Below are positions 35,806 to 47,000 of a stretch of DNA of 64,000 bases, one piece after another (the stretch's first letter is position 1; every line of letters starts with the position of its first letter). The notes beneath the pieces are model-generated. The model was not told the DNA's origin and made no database searches. It worked only from the letters and a program-made list of their open reading frames with translations. Source of the stretch: Botryosphaeria dothidea (taxonomy: Eukaryota; Ascomycota; Dothideomycetes; Botryosphaeriales; Botryosphaeriaceae); the NCBI GenBank assembly GCA_011503125.2, contig WWBZ02000022.1:496001-560000 (forward strand), in the 5' to 3' direction. The position numbers and the translations under genes were made by a program.

Positions 35806-37740
35806 TCAACGCCTCCTCTTCGTCGGACCTTGCTCGGCCCACTCGGTCTTGTTTTCCCACTGCTTCTCTCCGCCAGCAGCAGTAGTAGGGTTCACCCACG
35901 AGAAGGCAGGCATGGTGCTAGGGTTGGATGGATCGGTGCCGGCGGCAGGTGCAGTGGGAACTGGCTTAAGGAACGAACCAACTGCGGACGCCAGGACGGA
36001 GGATCCGGAAGACTTGATAGTCGGAGGAAAAGGAGATGAAGCGGCGGTAGGAGCAGTGAGTGCACTGGCTGCGGATGCGAGGACGGAAGATCCGGTAGAG
36101 GGTTGGTTCGCAGTGCTGGGAGCTGGCTTGGCGACAGCGGGAAAGCTGATTGTACTGGCCGCGGAGGCAAGGATGGATGATCCGTTACTATTGGTTGGGG
36201 TTGCAGCCTTGGTCGGAGTGGGGGTGAAAGGCGTGAGAGTCCAGAGCTTGGATTCAGGAGTCTGGGGAACCGGAAGCTTCTGGGGAGCAGCAGTCGGCTG
36301 GGGGATCGAAAACATCTGAGGAGCCGTCGTGGTTGGGAGAGTGGAAGCGGTCCCGGCCGTCGAAGTAGGCTGGAGGAAGGGAGCACCGGGACCGGGAGCC
36401 GGCATGGCAGAGGGAGCAGGCATGGCAGAGGGGGCTGGTGCAGGGAACGAAGAAGCGCCTTGGAATCCGCCGTTCAGAGTCGCAACCTGAGGTGCAGCAA
36501 ACAAGCTTCCACCAAGTCCCTTGCGCTCATTGTACTTCGCAGTGACCACCTGCAACACTTCGTCCCTGAGCGGGCTGCCGACACGAAGATCTCCCAGCCA
36601 CTCCAGTGGGCCGTTACGCAAGACATCCGCATTCCACAAGCTCGCAAGACCCCTCTTCGGCTCAGGCAGCATCCTCAGCTCGGTATCGCTGGCCATGAAG
36701 ATTCGGATGCGCTGGTCGCGCCAGTAGTCGATGGCTGCGTCTCTCACGCTCGGCGTCAGATCTTCGGTAAGCTCACGCATCCCACGGTCAAGGAAGCGCG
36801 CCTCCCAAGCCGGATCGGCGAGTGCGGTTTGCAGGTCATTCAGCTGATTCTGCGCCAAGTCGGAACCCCAGAGCATATGCTGCTGGTCTGGCGGGAGGAT
36901 GTTGGTCGGTCCGTACGGGGGCGGCGGAGAGAGTTTGGAGGGGGGCGTACGTGAAAGGTCCGGTGGTGCGCGGGCGCGGGGGAACTGTTCGGCGGGAGAG
37001 CGGTATGTTGATGCCCATTGGGCGTAGCGGCCGGATCTGGTATACCATTCGTAGGCTTCCGAGGCGATGAGGTGCTCGTAGTAAGAGGAAGTGGAGGATG
37101 TGGATGCGGAAAGAGTTGGTTGAGTGACCTCGGGTTGTTGATCCTGCTGCTGGAGGATGTAGAAGGGGGTGGCGGCCTTCTTTGTGGAAGCGGTGGGTGT
37201 CGGGGGTGGTGATTCTGCTGCTGCTGCCTCCGCCTTTTTGGCGCGTTCCCTCTGGTATCGACCGTATGCTATGAGTAGTTCCTCCTTCCAGGTGTCCAAG
37301 GTTCGGTGGACCAGGAGACGGGCTGGCTCAATGAGCTGAGCCCGGACGGCGCTGCGCGCTGCCGCGTCGGCAACGATGTAGAGGAGCAGTGTGGTGCCCA
37401 GAAGGGCGGTTGCGGCGGCGGGCCAGGTGATGAACGGGAAGGTAGCGCAGGTGAGGAGGACCCGCGCGCCCTGGAAGACCGGAGGGAGAAGAAGCCAGAG
37501 GAGGCGTGCCATTGCGGCGAGTATGGCCCTGACGAGCCATACATGCACGTGAAGTGCCGCGTAGATGGTGTAGGAAGTGATGGCCATGACGGCCGAGACG
37601 GCGGCGCAGACAAGCTCCATGGTGATGGAGCAAGTTGAGGTGAGGATGTCGGCGATGCCGACGAAGAGAGCAGAGAAAGCGGCGACAATGAAGTCGAAGA
37701 GTGGCGAGCCCACCACGGGCGAGACGTACTCGGAATCCAT
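35806..37740 (-). CDS. unknown membrane protein with GSSxLASA repeats
   Basis: Single-exon protein of 644 aa, not recognised. The frame opens slightly upstream with GTG, but the first ATG is at 37740. Residues 1-135 carry four or five hydrophobic helices (VAAFSALFVGIADIL, LVCAAVSAVMAIT, LLWLLLPPVF, ALLGTTLLLYIVADAA). A charged segment WKEELLIAYGRYQRERAKKAEAAA and a Pro-rich linker follow. A folded-looking part, from about residue 210 to 430, includes EAYEWYTRSGRYAQW and DAAIDYWRDQRIRIF. The last 200 residues are Pro/Ala/Ser/Thr-rich and hold GSSILASA at 520-527 and GSSVLASA at 550-557 and 579-586. The C-terminus is KRRR. A nuclear-envelope or ER location is only a guess. Confidence 0.75.
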   Translation of the reverse strand: MDSEYVSPVVGSPLFDFIVAAFSALFVGIADILTSTCSITMELVCAAVSAVMAITSYTIYAALHVHVWLVRAILAAMARLLWLLLPPVFQGARVLLTCATFPFITWPAAATALLGTTLLLYIVADAAARSAVRAQLIEPARLLVHRTLDTWKEELLIAYGRYQRERAKKAEAAAAESPPPTPTASTKKAATPFYILQQQDQQPEVTQPTLSASTSSTSSYYEHLIASEAYEWYTRSGRYAQWASTYRSPAEQFPRARAPPDLSRTPPSKLSPPPPYGPTNILPPDQQHMLWGSDLAQNQLNDLQTALADPAWEARFLDRGMRELTEDLTPSVRDAAIDYWRDQRIRIFMASDTELRMLPEPKRGLASLWNADVLRNGPLEWLGDLRVGSPLRDEVLQVVTAKYNERKGLGGSLFAAPQVATLNGGFQGASSFPAPAPSAMPAPSAMPAPGPGAPFLQPTSTAGTASTLPTTTAPQMFSIPQPTAAPQKLPVPQTPESKLWTLTPFTPTPTKAATPTNSNGSSILASAASTISFPAVAKPAPSTANQPSTGSSVLASAASALTAPTAASSPFPPTIKSSGSSVLASAVGSFLKPVPTAPAAGTDPSNPSTMPAFSWVNPTTAAGGEKQWENKTEWAEQGPTKRRR

Positions 37741-39213
37741 GACGAACACTGGTGTGGTAATGTTCGCAATTGATGTTGGTTGTGGCAGAGAGTCGGAGGT
37801 TCAGGCACGAGCGAAGGTTTACATACGCCACCACACAATAAGAAGTAGTAAATAATGAAAGTGAAGCTGTAGCCTTCGGCTAAATGCAGACTAACCCAGA
37901 TCAGGAAATATGTAGTGAATGAATACTCACAGTAGCTTCAGCAGCAGCATCGCGCTAGCACCAAGCAACCAACAGTGAGAGTTAGCGTTGCGCTTTTTGA
38001 TACATAATAGTCTATTCTAGAAAATGGCAGACCGGGCTTGTACGTTCTCAATGGTCTTGTATGGCTTGAATTGAGAAAAGGGTGGTTGGACATCGATATC
38101 AACGGAATAGCGGAGCAGGCTCTCCTGCCGCTCCACGTAAAGCAAGTATTATTCGTATGCCTTCGTGTTATCTATGACGGTATTCCAGAGACACTCTCAT
38201 CACGAACAGCCTCAAATGACGCTCTGCTTGCATGATTGGTCTGATATTCCTTCGAATTTGATTGCAGTAAATGGACATAGCAAGAGGAGCTGGAGCGGTC
38301 ATCCAGACAAGGATGGCATTGCTCCTCTCGTACATGCACGTCCGGACGACTGCTTGTACTCCCTATGTGAGCCTGTTATTTCTATCTTATTCATGAGAGG
38401 AGAAAATTGGGTCAGGCCGAAGAGCGAAGTGGTTGGAGGTCTTTAAGCAACTCCCGTTTCATGTGTTCAAGATAAAAAGAAACAGAAACAGAAGACCAGA
38501 TGTCTGACACGCAACGGACATGAAATTGACAATTAAATTCGAGGCGAGTTGCGGGTAGAAGGATTGAAGACACGAGGTGTCGCAAGCCGAAGCAAACGCA
38601 GAAGCGTCGTCCATCGGGAGGCCAGCCAATTAGATCTAGGGCGGTGCCAACGCCGGCGCACTCGCACGCGCACCCGCAAATAATACAGGGTAATATTGGA
38701 AGAATTTCTCTATTGAGCGATTCATCGCTGCATGTCGAAAAGCATCAGGAGGAGCCGCTTCCTTTTTCCACAATGTGGCGCTAGAAAAAAAAAATTGGCT
38801 CGCGACCCTGGCAGACCCGGTGTTGGTCCGTGCGAGACCGTGTGTGGCCACGACTTTGCGAGCGCATGAAGCATGTGTGGTTGATTCCAAACGTTCTCCT
38901 CTTAAATGGTAGGCCGAGAGACCTATTCGCATCCAGCTGTCCAGCAAAGAACAGGGCACTTACTTCTCAAAAGCGCCCCATCTCACTATCACTTGTGCAT
39001 GCTTTAACATACTCGGAGCAAGCCTCGGATAGACATTGGAAACTCATGGCCGCTGGCCGTGAGACCCGCGAACTGACGTCGTCGCATTTCTTTTTTTCCT
39101 GCTGCTTTCTTCTTTCTGCACCGCAGTCCGTTTGCCGCTGGATCTGTCTCCTTGTCTCTCGCCTTTAAAGCGTCCCTGTTTCCGGTCGGCCGCTCGCGCC
39201 CCGCTTGTTCGCA
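37741..39213. other. divergent intergenic region
   Basis: Between the minus-strand membrane protein and the plus-strand AT-hook gene. The 300 bases before 39213 are C/T-rich, as in a leader. No gene or repeat recognised. Confidence 0.5.
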
Positions 39214-40203
39214 ATGGCATCGCGCCTCAATTCCGGCGTGAACAATACCAGCTCCTCTCCTGCCTTCTTCTCGCAGAACCCTGCCGCTGCCTATTATTCA
39301 CAATACATGCAAATGGAGGCTGCGACCGCTGCTCAAGTCCATCCGTCCCAGCAAATGCCGCAGGCGCAACCCCAACAGCAGCCGGCCGCACTGCACCACC
39401 AGCAGACGCAGCCACATCCACAATCGCAACTACAGCAGACCCACAACCACCAGCAACAGCAATCACCAGCAATGGCTACTCCCGAACCCGTAAAGCGCAA
39501 ACGCGGCCGCCCGCGCCTCAACATCACCGACGAGGAGCGTGCTGAGCGCGCAAAGCAGCAGCAGGCCGCCTGGCGCAAGGAGTACAAGCGCCGCCGCATG
39601 GAGAAGGAAGCCCAGACACGAGTGCGCCACGAGACTCAGCAACAGCAGCAATCGCAACCGCACCTCCAACCTCAGCAGCAGCAGCAACATGGTCCCCTGT
39701 ACGCCCGTGGCACCCAAAGCCCTTTCTTCTCGCCGTCGTCATCAACGACAACCCGCGGCGGTGACCGGGGTACGAATGGTAACACAACCCCATTCATCAA
39801 TACGTTCAACGGCATGAGCGTAGGTGCGAACGGATCCTTCTCGACGCCCGTGAACCGCAACGGCAACCTGCATGCTCAGTCGTCTCTTTCATCCTCCCAC
39901 GGTCAGGGTTCGCAGCACAACGGCCACCAGGGTTCATCCGCGGATCATGATGCGTCTTCGGCTGAATCGTTGCCACTGTGGCAGGACGTCGACGTTGACT
40001 TGCCAGTACCTGGGGATCTGGTCGTGCGCACAGAGATGGCTGAGTTCACGTGGCATGGTAAGGTACCGGGGAGATTGAAAGTCGTGTTCATCCCGGATGA
40101 GGAGGAAGCGGCTGCATTGGCGGCGAGCTCTTCGAACGGTGCCGTCGGTGGTGGAGGCAAACCGAGCCCATCGTCGTGGAGGAGCGTGAACAACTCGGAT
40201 TGA
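39214..40203 (+). CDS. Gln-rich AT-hook protein
   Basis: Single-exon protein of 329 aa. The ATG at 39214 is the first in the frame. Residues 45-90 are Gln/His-rich. A consensus AT-hook KRKRGRPRLN sits at about 94-103, with the GRP core at 98-100, and should bind the minor groove of AT-rich DNA. It is followed by a strongly basic helix EERAERAKQQQAAWRKEYKRRRMEKE. The rest is Ser/Asn/Gly-rich until LPLWQDVDVDLPVPGDLVVRTEMAEFTWHGKVPGRLKVVFIPDEEE, a hydrophobic, probably folded segment near the C-terminus that I do not recognise. A chromatin or transcription role is inferred from the AT-hook alone. Confidence 0.75.
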   Translation: MASRLNSGVNNTSSSPAFFSQNPAAAYYSQYMQMEAATAAQVHPSQQMPQAQPQQQPAALHHQQTQPHPQSQLQQTHNHQQQQSPAMATPEPVKRKRGRPRLNITDEERAERAKQQQAAWRKEYKRRRMEKEAQTRVRHETQQQQQSQPHLQPQQQQQHGPLYARGTQSPFFSPSSSTTTRGGDRGTNGNTTPFINTFNGMSVGANGSFSTPVNRNGNLHAQSSLSSSHGQGSQHNGHQGSSADHDASSAESLPLWQDVDVDLPVPGDLVVRTEMAEFTWHGKVPGRLKVVFIPDEEEAAALAASSSNGAVGGGGKPSPSSWRSVNNSD

Positions 40204-42239
40204 GAGTGGGCACGGTACTCCTTGTTTCGGTATTTTTTAGGGACCCAAGGCAAGCCTACTTTCGTGCTGATCTTGTCTTTGTTGGTGGTGTTCTGGTTAT
40301 TGGTGAGACCAGGATGGCGTTTCTTGTCCGAGGGTCTGGAGTTCTCTGCTCGAGGAACGTTGCTCACGGGGTACATTCAGGCATTCAAGGCCCTGCCGCC
40401 GTTTTTGTATGCAGGGGAGCGAAGCCGTTCCAGAAACACCACCGTCCGGGCGAGGCGCTTTCAAGGCGTCTTCATCAGGGTGCCTCGCGCTACCATGTTC
40501 CCCTTTTTTTCAGTTTCACACGAACCAAGATATCCTTAGATCCTCGCGGATCGCTCGCACACCATTTACGCATGACAACGGAACGTCATCATCGTCAGTC
40601 GATCTCAAACATCACTTCAGAGCGGACATTAAATTCTCGGAGCATATTTATTGCGGCTCAGCAGGAGAATAAACATTTCCTAGCGATCGGTGGAGATAGA
40701 ACCACATTCGCGGCCCCACAGATCAGCGAATTTGATCCTTCACGTCAATGCAAAGAACCTCTGGCATATGAATAGCAACTTTTGTTTCCGTCCCTGCGCA
40801 CCGATGACAATTTGCACATGATTTCTCCATATCCCCACCGGTACTCGGGTCCCGCAATCCTTCTCGGACCTCCTATAACCTCGCTACATGTCTTGCAACA
40901 GAACGCGAGCCGAGTACGATCCAACCAATCAGATGGGCGCCCGACTCTATATCGGTTTTGTTTTTTTCGCTCCGATCCTTGTTTGCGAGAAAGAGGGATG
41001 TGCGAGCGAGGGGAGGGGGGGGACGCAAAAGAAAGTTCTGTAGATCCCGATCGCTGGGCAACCAAGGGGAAGGGGAGAGCGAAAGAAACAAAGAGATGGA
41101 GCTGGTGGGATGGAGAATGCACGGTCGGAGATGGGGACGAACGACAAGACAGGAGCGAGGGCCGGGTCGGGGAGCGGGGAAAGAGAGGATGAGGTTTTGC
41201 TAAGCGGGATGGGCAGAGAGTTGAGCGGGCGCGTAATCGGGGGGCGTTAGGAAAACGGACGGCGGCTACAGCTTGAAACTAGCTGTGTGAGCGACGAACG
41301 AGGTCTCGACTCGCCTCGTGGCCATTGGTGTTTCTTGTCCAGAGGCTTGTTTTTCTCCTCTTCGCGTGGGGAAACGGGGATTGAGGCAGTTCGATAGGTG
41401 GAGAAAAGGCGATGGGTGCGGTTCGGCTACTCATGTGCAACCGCCAAGTATCAGATAGAGTTTGTGCTCTTCTTTAACGTTATCATTCATCCTTTCTCGC
41501 TGGCTGGGATTCAGAGGCCAATTTTGATTGTCCGAAGCTTGCATGCACCTCGGTCGTTGCGAGTTTTTTTGTTCACTGTAGCTCGAGTGTCTCGTTTTTG
41601 GGTCATGACTTTCATTCGTTCTTTCTAAACGACGCAAAGAGCAGAAGCTTTCAAGCAACCCGACCCAAAAAAGAACTTTATCCAAACCTCTCCGCCTTCT
41701 GTTGTCATGATACTACTGTTGCGGAAAGACGAAATACGAAATGTCTCCGAAAATTTGCGTGACTGGGCAACGTTGTCTTTCCCTCGATATGTGTGTGCTC
41801 ATTGGTTGCCGCTCATAACTATATGCAGTAATGAGCGAAAGGAGAAAATAAGGTCTCGAGGAAAGAAGAAAATCAACAAAAATTCGAGAACGGGTAATTA
41901 TCATACAGCGAAAGAGTGAAAGTTTATCGAGAGAGCAGAACGCGCAGAGATGATGCACAGTAGCAAGAGCTGAAAAGAGGCCGAGAAAAAGGGTTCGCTT
42001 GGGAGGGGTGGCTCGCGTATTTGGACTGTCAAAAGAGAGACCCAACCAGTCGTCGTTCCAATGGACGTATAAAATCCTTCATCTTCAAAATGTGTCACCG
42101 ATACCCGGTGCAATGGAACACCTCAAGCGCCACGCTCGATCTACGCACAGGACACTTGATGAGAGAAAAAGCACCCTTTTTTTGTGATTTTTGAGCGAGA
42201 AAAGGGTGAGGTAGAAGTGTCGCGTGGAAGAGTGCCCGT
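40204..42239. other. convergent intergenic region, no gene seen
   Basis: Between the 3' ends of the AT-hook and ferric reductase genes. Purine-rich around 40.95-41.20 kb (with a G run at 41.01 kb) and T-rich elsewhere. No supportable reading frame. Confidence 0.5.
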
Positions 42240-44095
42240 TTACCACGAGAACGCCTCCTCGAAGAAGTCAACGTTCCACCTGGTCTGGCGAACACGAGCG
42301 GCGCGCCTGACGTCGTCGGCCAAGGAGCCGGTACCGCAGACGCTGATGGCGCAGGCGCCGACGCCCTCGACCATCTCCTGGTCGACGAGCGCCTGGATGT
42401 TGGGCTTGCCGGGGAACATCTGGACGCTGGACGAGGGCGAGTGGATCTCCTTGGTGGAGCGCGGGCGAGTCACGAACAGGAGGATCTTGAGGACCTCACG
42501 GCGGTTGGGCATCGACAGGATCTCCGTCATCCACGGGCGGATCCACTCGAGGTGCTCGGGAGACTGGATGACCCAGACGAGGGTGACGCGACGGACGGCG
42601 GCGGTGCGCTTGTCGTAAGCCTCGACGAGGTTGCGGACGTGCGGGACCTGGTGGGTGATACCGATACCGGCGGCGAAGAGCATGACGGTGCCGTACGAGG
42701 TCAGATCCTGGTGTCCGTAGGGACCCTCGACGAGAGCAGAGGTAACGAGCTTGCCGGAGGGGCTCTGCTCAACCTTCTTGTAGAGAGTGTCGGTGAAGCC
42801 AGTACGGCGGCGGACAAGAAGGCTCATAGTGGTCTTGCCGAGGCCAGAAAGGTCGAGGCGATCCAGGGACATGCCTTTCTCCTCACTCCATGCCTCCTGC
42901 TCCTCGCTCCAGGCAAGCGAGAAGGGGTGAGAGGTCCACCAGCCAATCGAAGGAAGGTACAGGTAGACGTGCTGGCCAGTCTGGAACCTCCAGGGGCGGG
43001 CGATTTGAAGGTTGATGCGGAGGCAGTCACCGGGGAGGGATTCGATCTCGGCCTTGGTACCACCGTTGCCGAAGTTGCGGAGAATGATCCAGAAGAGGCG
43101 CATGAAGCGCTCGACGACCCAGATGGCAAGGACGGCCTTCACGATATCGAACTGGTGGAGCTCACCAGCGGCACAGTGGATCCAGACACCGGCAAGACCA
43201 AGAGCGGCGAGCAGGACGTGGAAGTGAAGGAAGATCTCGTAGAAGGCGTGGCGGACAGGACCAGCGGCCTGGATGAAGATGACCAGGAAGGACAGAGTGC
43301 CCTACTTTTGGTTAGTCAATGGAGTACATCAGCCCGATACGGGTGTGAACTTACAATAGTGCCCCAGAGGATGAATTCGCTCTTGGCAAGAGAGCCAGTA
43401 AAGGCTTCCCAGCCACCCTTCTGGACCTTGGGGACCAGGTAAGCAACAGTGTGAGCGAGAGCCTGAAGAATGACGATGCGGCCAACCCAGCGGTGGACAA
43501 GGTTGAAGGTGTCGAACGAGATGCCAGTGATCTTGATGAGGGGGTTGTTGCGACCAGCGAGGAGGAAGAGCGGGAGCATGTTCATGACACACAGGACACC
43601 GGTGCGGTTACGGAGCTCGGATGCAGCGCCCTCAGAGCTCCAGTCGATGAAGATGACGGAGAAGGCAACGTTCATGCCAGTGTAGCCAGCAAGGTAGATG
43701 GTCTGAAGACGGCTGGGCAGAGTACCAACGTTGATGGCCGAAGACAGCTTGTACTCACGGTGGTGACGGGTGCGGAACAGCGGCGAGTCGAACAGGTAGC
43801 GCTTGAACCTTCCGTACCACCAGTTGGGCTCGGCGAAGTAGCGCTGCTGGGGGTTGTTCAGGCAGGCAATGCCACGGACATAGCGAACGAAAGTAATGCC
43901 AACAAGGTAAACCATCAGAGCAGCAGTGCAGGCAAGCCAGGTCCATCCGAGCCAGTAGGAAACGTTAATGTTCTCGGCGATTTCCTGCATCATCTCGGCA
44001 ATCTCTTCAGGGCTCTTGGACTGGCCGCCGCCGTCGGCAACGGCGCGGGCGACCATGGTGGAGAGGAGGATAGGAAGGAACTTTGCGGAAACCAT
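42240..44095 (-). CDS. ferric reductase (FRE-type transmembrane metalloreductase)
   Basis: Plasma-membrane heme/FAD reductase of 600 aa, exons 44095-43355 and 43301-42240 on the minus strand (53-nt intron with TGACTAAC). The frame runs upstream to 44161, but the ATG at 44095 starts a signal peptide (MVSAKFLPILLSTMVARAVA). Two heme pairs show the family spacing H-x13-H: His201/His215 and His275/His289. The FAD motif is HPFSLAW. NADPH-binding elements are VEGPYG, AAGIGITHQVPHVRNL and the terminal VCGTGSLADD. It moves electrons from NADPH across the membrane to Fe(III) or Cu(II) chelates, usually ahead of high-affinity iron uptake. One HGATAR-type site (TTATCT at 44378-44383) lies upstream, which is weak evidence for iron-responsive GATA control. 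No oxidase-permease or siderophore gene is adjacent. Confidence 0.93.
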
Positions 44096-47000
44096 GGTGG
44101 TGGTGTTTCTCGTTTGTTTGTTTACTGTTTCGAGCGAATGTGGGACGTCAATGGCCAGCAATGACGATCAATGGGAGTAGCGAAAGTGCAACCGGACTCG
44201 CTCGCGAGCGGTTGAGGCGACAGGTGCTTCAGGACCAGAAGGACGCCAGAGTGAAGTTGTCAGGAGCAGCTGGGGCTGTTGACGTTGGCGTGGGTGTCGG
44301 GTGGAGCAGCGCTAAGAATTCCGGCGGCGGGCTGGGGAGGAATTCAATATGGATCGGCTACCAAGACAACACCGTCGTTATCTGGACTGGAGCACTTGGC
44401 GCAGGTGGGAGAAAGCGGGAAAGGAAGGGCCGCGGGCCTGGGGGTTAGAAGTAATGGGCAATCGCACGGCTGGCGGCGGGGTGTAGAAGAGAATGAGTGT
44501 TGGCCAAGGTACTAGGATGTCCAGGCGCCCAAGAGAACGACCACGAAAAAGGGAAAAACACGAGAAAGCAGAGGGCAGTGCGGGCACTTAAGGTACGAAG
44601 AGGGCGAGGGTTTAGAGTTGATTGTGTGGCGGCGCGGAGAAATGCACAGCGCTTCGTGGGCCCAGCAGGCGTCGGGCCCCCTGGCCAGCCGTGCTGATCG
44701 GCGGCTGCAAAGCGTCTCCTTGGCCTGCGCGCCCCCATTTGCTGAAACAACCTCGTCCGCCGGGCGGAGATCACGCCCTGGCCCAGCGCCGCACGTTTCA
44801 GCGACCGCAGCCAGGATGACGCGCGTTGCCGGCCTGTCTTCTCACTCGCCCGCTGCGTCCTGGCCTGGCGCTCGCCGCCAGCTGGCAGTCCCACCGCGCG
44901 CCCTCGCCCTCTCGTGCCTCCATCCTTCACCACCACCGTCACCTGCGCAGCGCGCTCCATCCACGGCCCCGCCTTGCTTCGCTGCATTCCGCATGACGCC
45001 TGTGCGGCCCTCCGCTCCGCTCAAGTCGTGGCGGGCGCAGCAAAGTCTTGGACGGCTTACCGTCCGTGTTTGGCGTCGGTTTGATTTGCCGCAGAAACGC
45101 TCTGGCTCACGCCTGCGCAGAGACACGACCAGCCGAGGCCTCATTTCCCCCGCTGAAGGCCATGTCCGGCCTGTCCTCGCCGCGAATTCCTTCTCTAATC
45201 ACCCTATGCACGAAGGTGGAGCTTGACTCATGCGCCTGCGACTGCGACTGCTGCCGCCCGCAGCAGTCCAGCCAACCCGCGAGCCGCGACGCCCGCCAGT
45301 GAGAGCCTCCGACAACGTCCCGCCGTCGCGTCGCTGCTGCATGTTTTAACCACGGTTCGCGTCCCGCCGAATTCTCATCGGCCTTCTTCCCTCGCTCCCG
45401 CTGTCGTCAGCAGGCGCCAGCAATGCCGTTGCGCTGTGGCGCCGCCCACGTTTCACGCACTCGATCCCAAAGCGGAAAGAACTGGGATAGGACTGTCTTA
45501 TCCCCCGGCCCGGCCACCAGCCCACTCCATGCACGACCACCGAAATACGGGGTGCTCTGTATTGACATCTGCGCGCTGGCCCCGCCCTGCGCTCTTCCTC
45601 GTTGCTTATTCTGGACCAGCTCGCTAAATTATATGACTTCTTTCTCTCCTCCCTGGCCATCTCCCGTATCGTGCACTTGACATGATTATAGATCTATCTT
45701 TCTTATCCATCCCACCGGCTCCCCCCGCCACGTGAACCACGCCTTCCGCCCTTGCTGTGCGTTCTGCAATCGCTGTGCTGCATGGTTTGTGCTACCATCG
45801 TCGCCATGGTTTGCAAAGGCCTGCAGCGCCACGCTGTCGCTCCATTTCAGGAACCAAATCTGTCAGATGCGCGTGGGCAGCATGCATGGGTGTGCAGACT
45901 AGGAGGCGGCGACAATCAAGACAAGTCTCGCCTTCCGAACTCCTTCGCCATCGACTCCGACGAGTTCGCAAAGCCAGGCTTAGCAATCTTGGACGGAACC
46001 CATCCGTTCGGAGCATTGTAGGGAGGGAGGCCAATCAACGCCTATGCTTATTTCGTGTCGGGCTCGACCTCCTCGCTCGGCGGACCGTTTTCTCGAACCA
46101 CCTCCTGCTGGGCACGTCATCCCGCCTATTCTTTCGGTAGATTAGGCCAACAGGGCTGTGTCAAAACACTGTGTGACACCTCGCGTAATAGCTTGCCCGC
46201 GCTGTTCATCGCTCTGGCTTCGCTTGGCGTTCCAAACCGGCACTTCCAACGTTTCCGGAACACGGAGCACTTCACGCCTCGTACTGCCCTGCTCTGCGCC
46301 GCTCGCTTGAAAATCCCTTTGATCACCTTCATCATGCAACCCGTCAAAACTTGCTCCCTCCCGTCAGGCTTCCATGCCGAGTGCCGAGCACTGGCACACT
46401 CAACACCTAGTCACAGCCGCGCGAGTAGCTGTCAACCTATCGCGCACTCTGCGCGAGCCCCTTTGCGTCAGATATTGACACACTACAGAGCAGCGAGCTT
46501 GGACTTCTACAACCTCATGGTCGGGTTTAACGCCTCCACCGAGCCGAACCGATCACGAAGCTCGGTGATGGCCGTCATTGGCAGATACGCGCCCACCGTA
46601 AAGCTCATTGCCGAAAATCCCTTCCGTACGGAGTCAGTTTCGAAGTCAGTCTGGACTTGCAGTAGATTTCTTCTACAATCGCTCGAGAAAAGCGCTCAGC
46701 CCTTCAAACGAGTCCGTGCGGGTCTCAGCGTCGTCCGAAGAACTGGTTCTTCCCGCTCAGTGACGCGTTCCCCTCCAGGCTTTGGCTGAATAATGCTGTG
46801 CCTCTCTGAGGACGTCACGCCCACCATGATATCAAGCCATGTAAAAAATTCCTCAGACACGGGTTGTTGTGAACTTCTCCCCCACTTGCCCGAGACCCCC
46901 CAACCCCCGGCAACCGTGACTACCCTCAGGCGCGTATCAGCCTGCAACACCTCAACGCCGACGTACCCAGCACCTGCGCCGACTTTTCATGCCGTTACCG

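Noticed and set aside
46055..46789. 244-codon frame in the gene desert
   Set aside because: Low-information Ser/Arg-rich translation with no motif, no signal peptide and no splice context.
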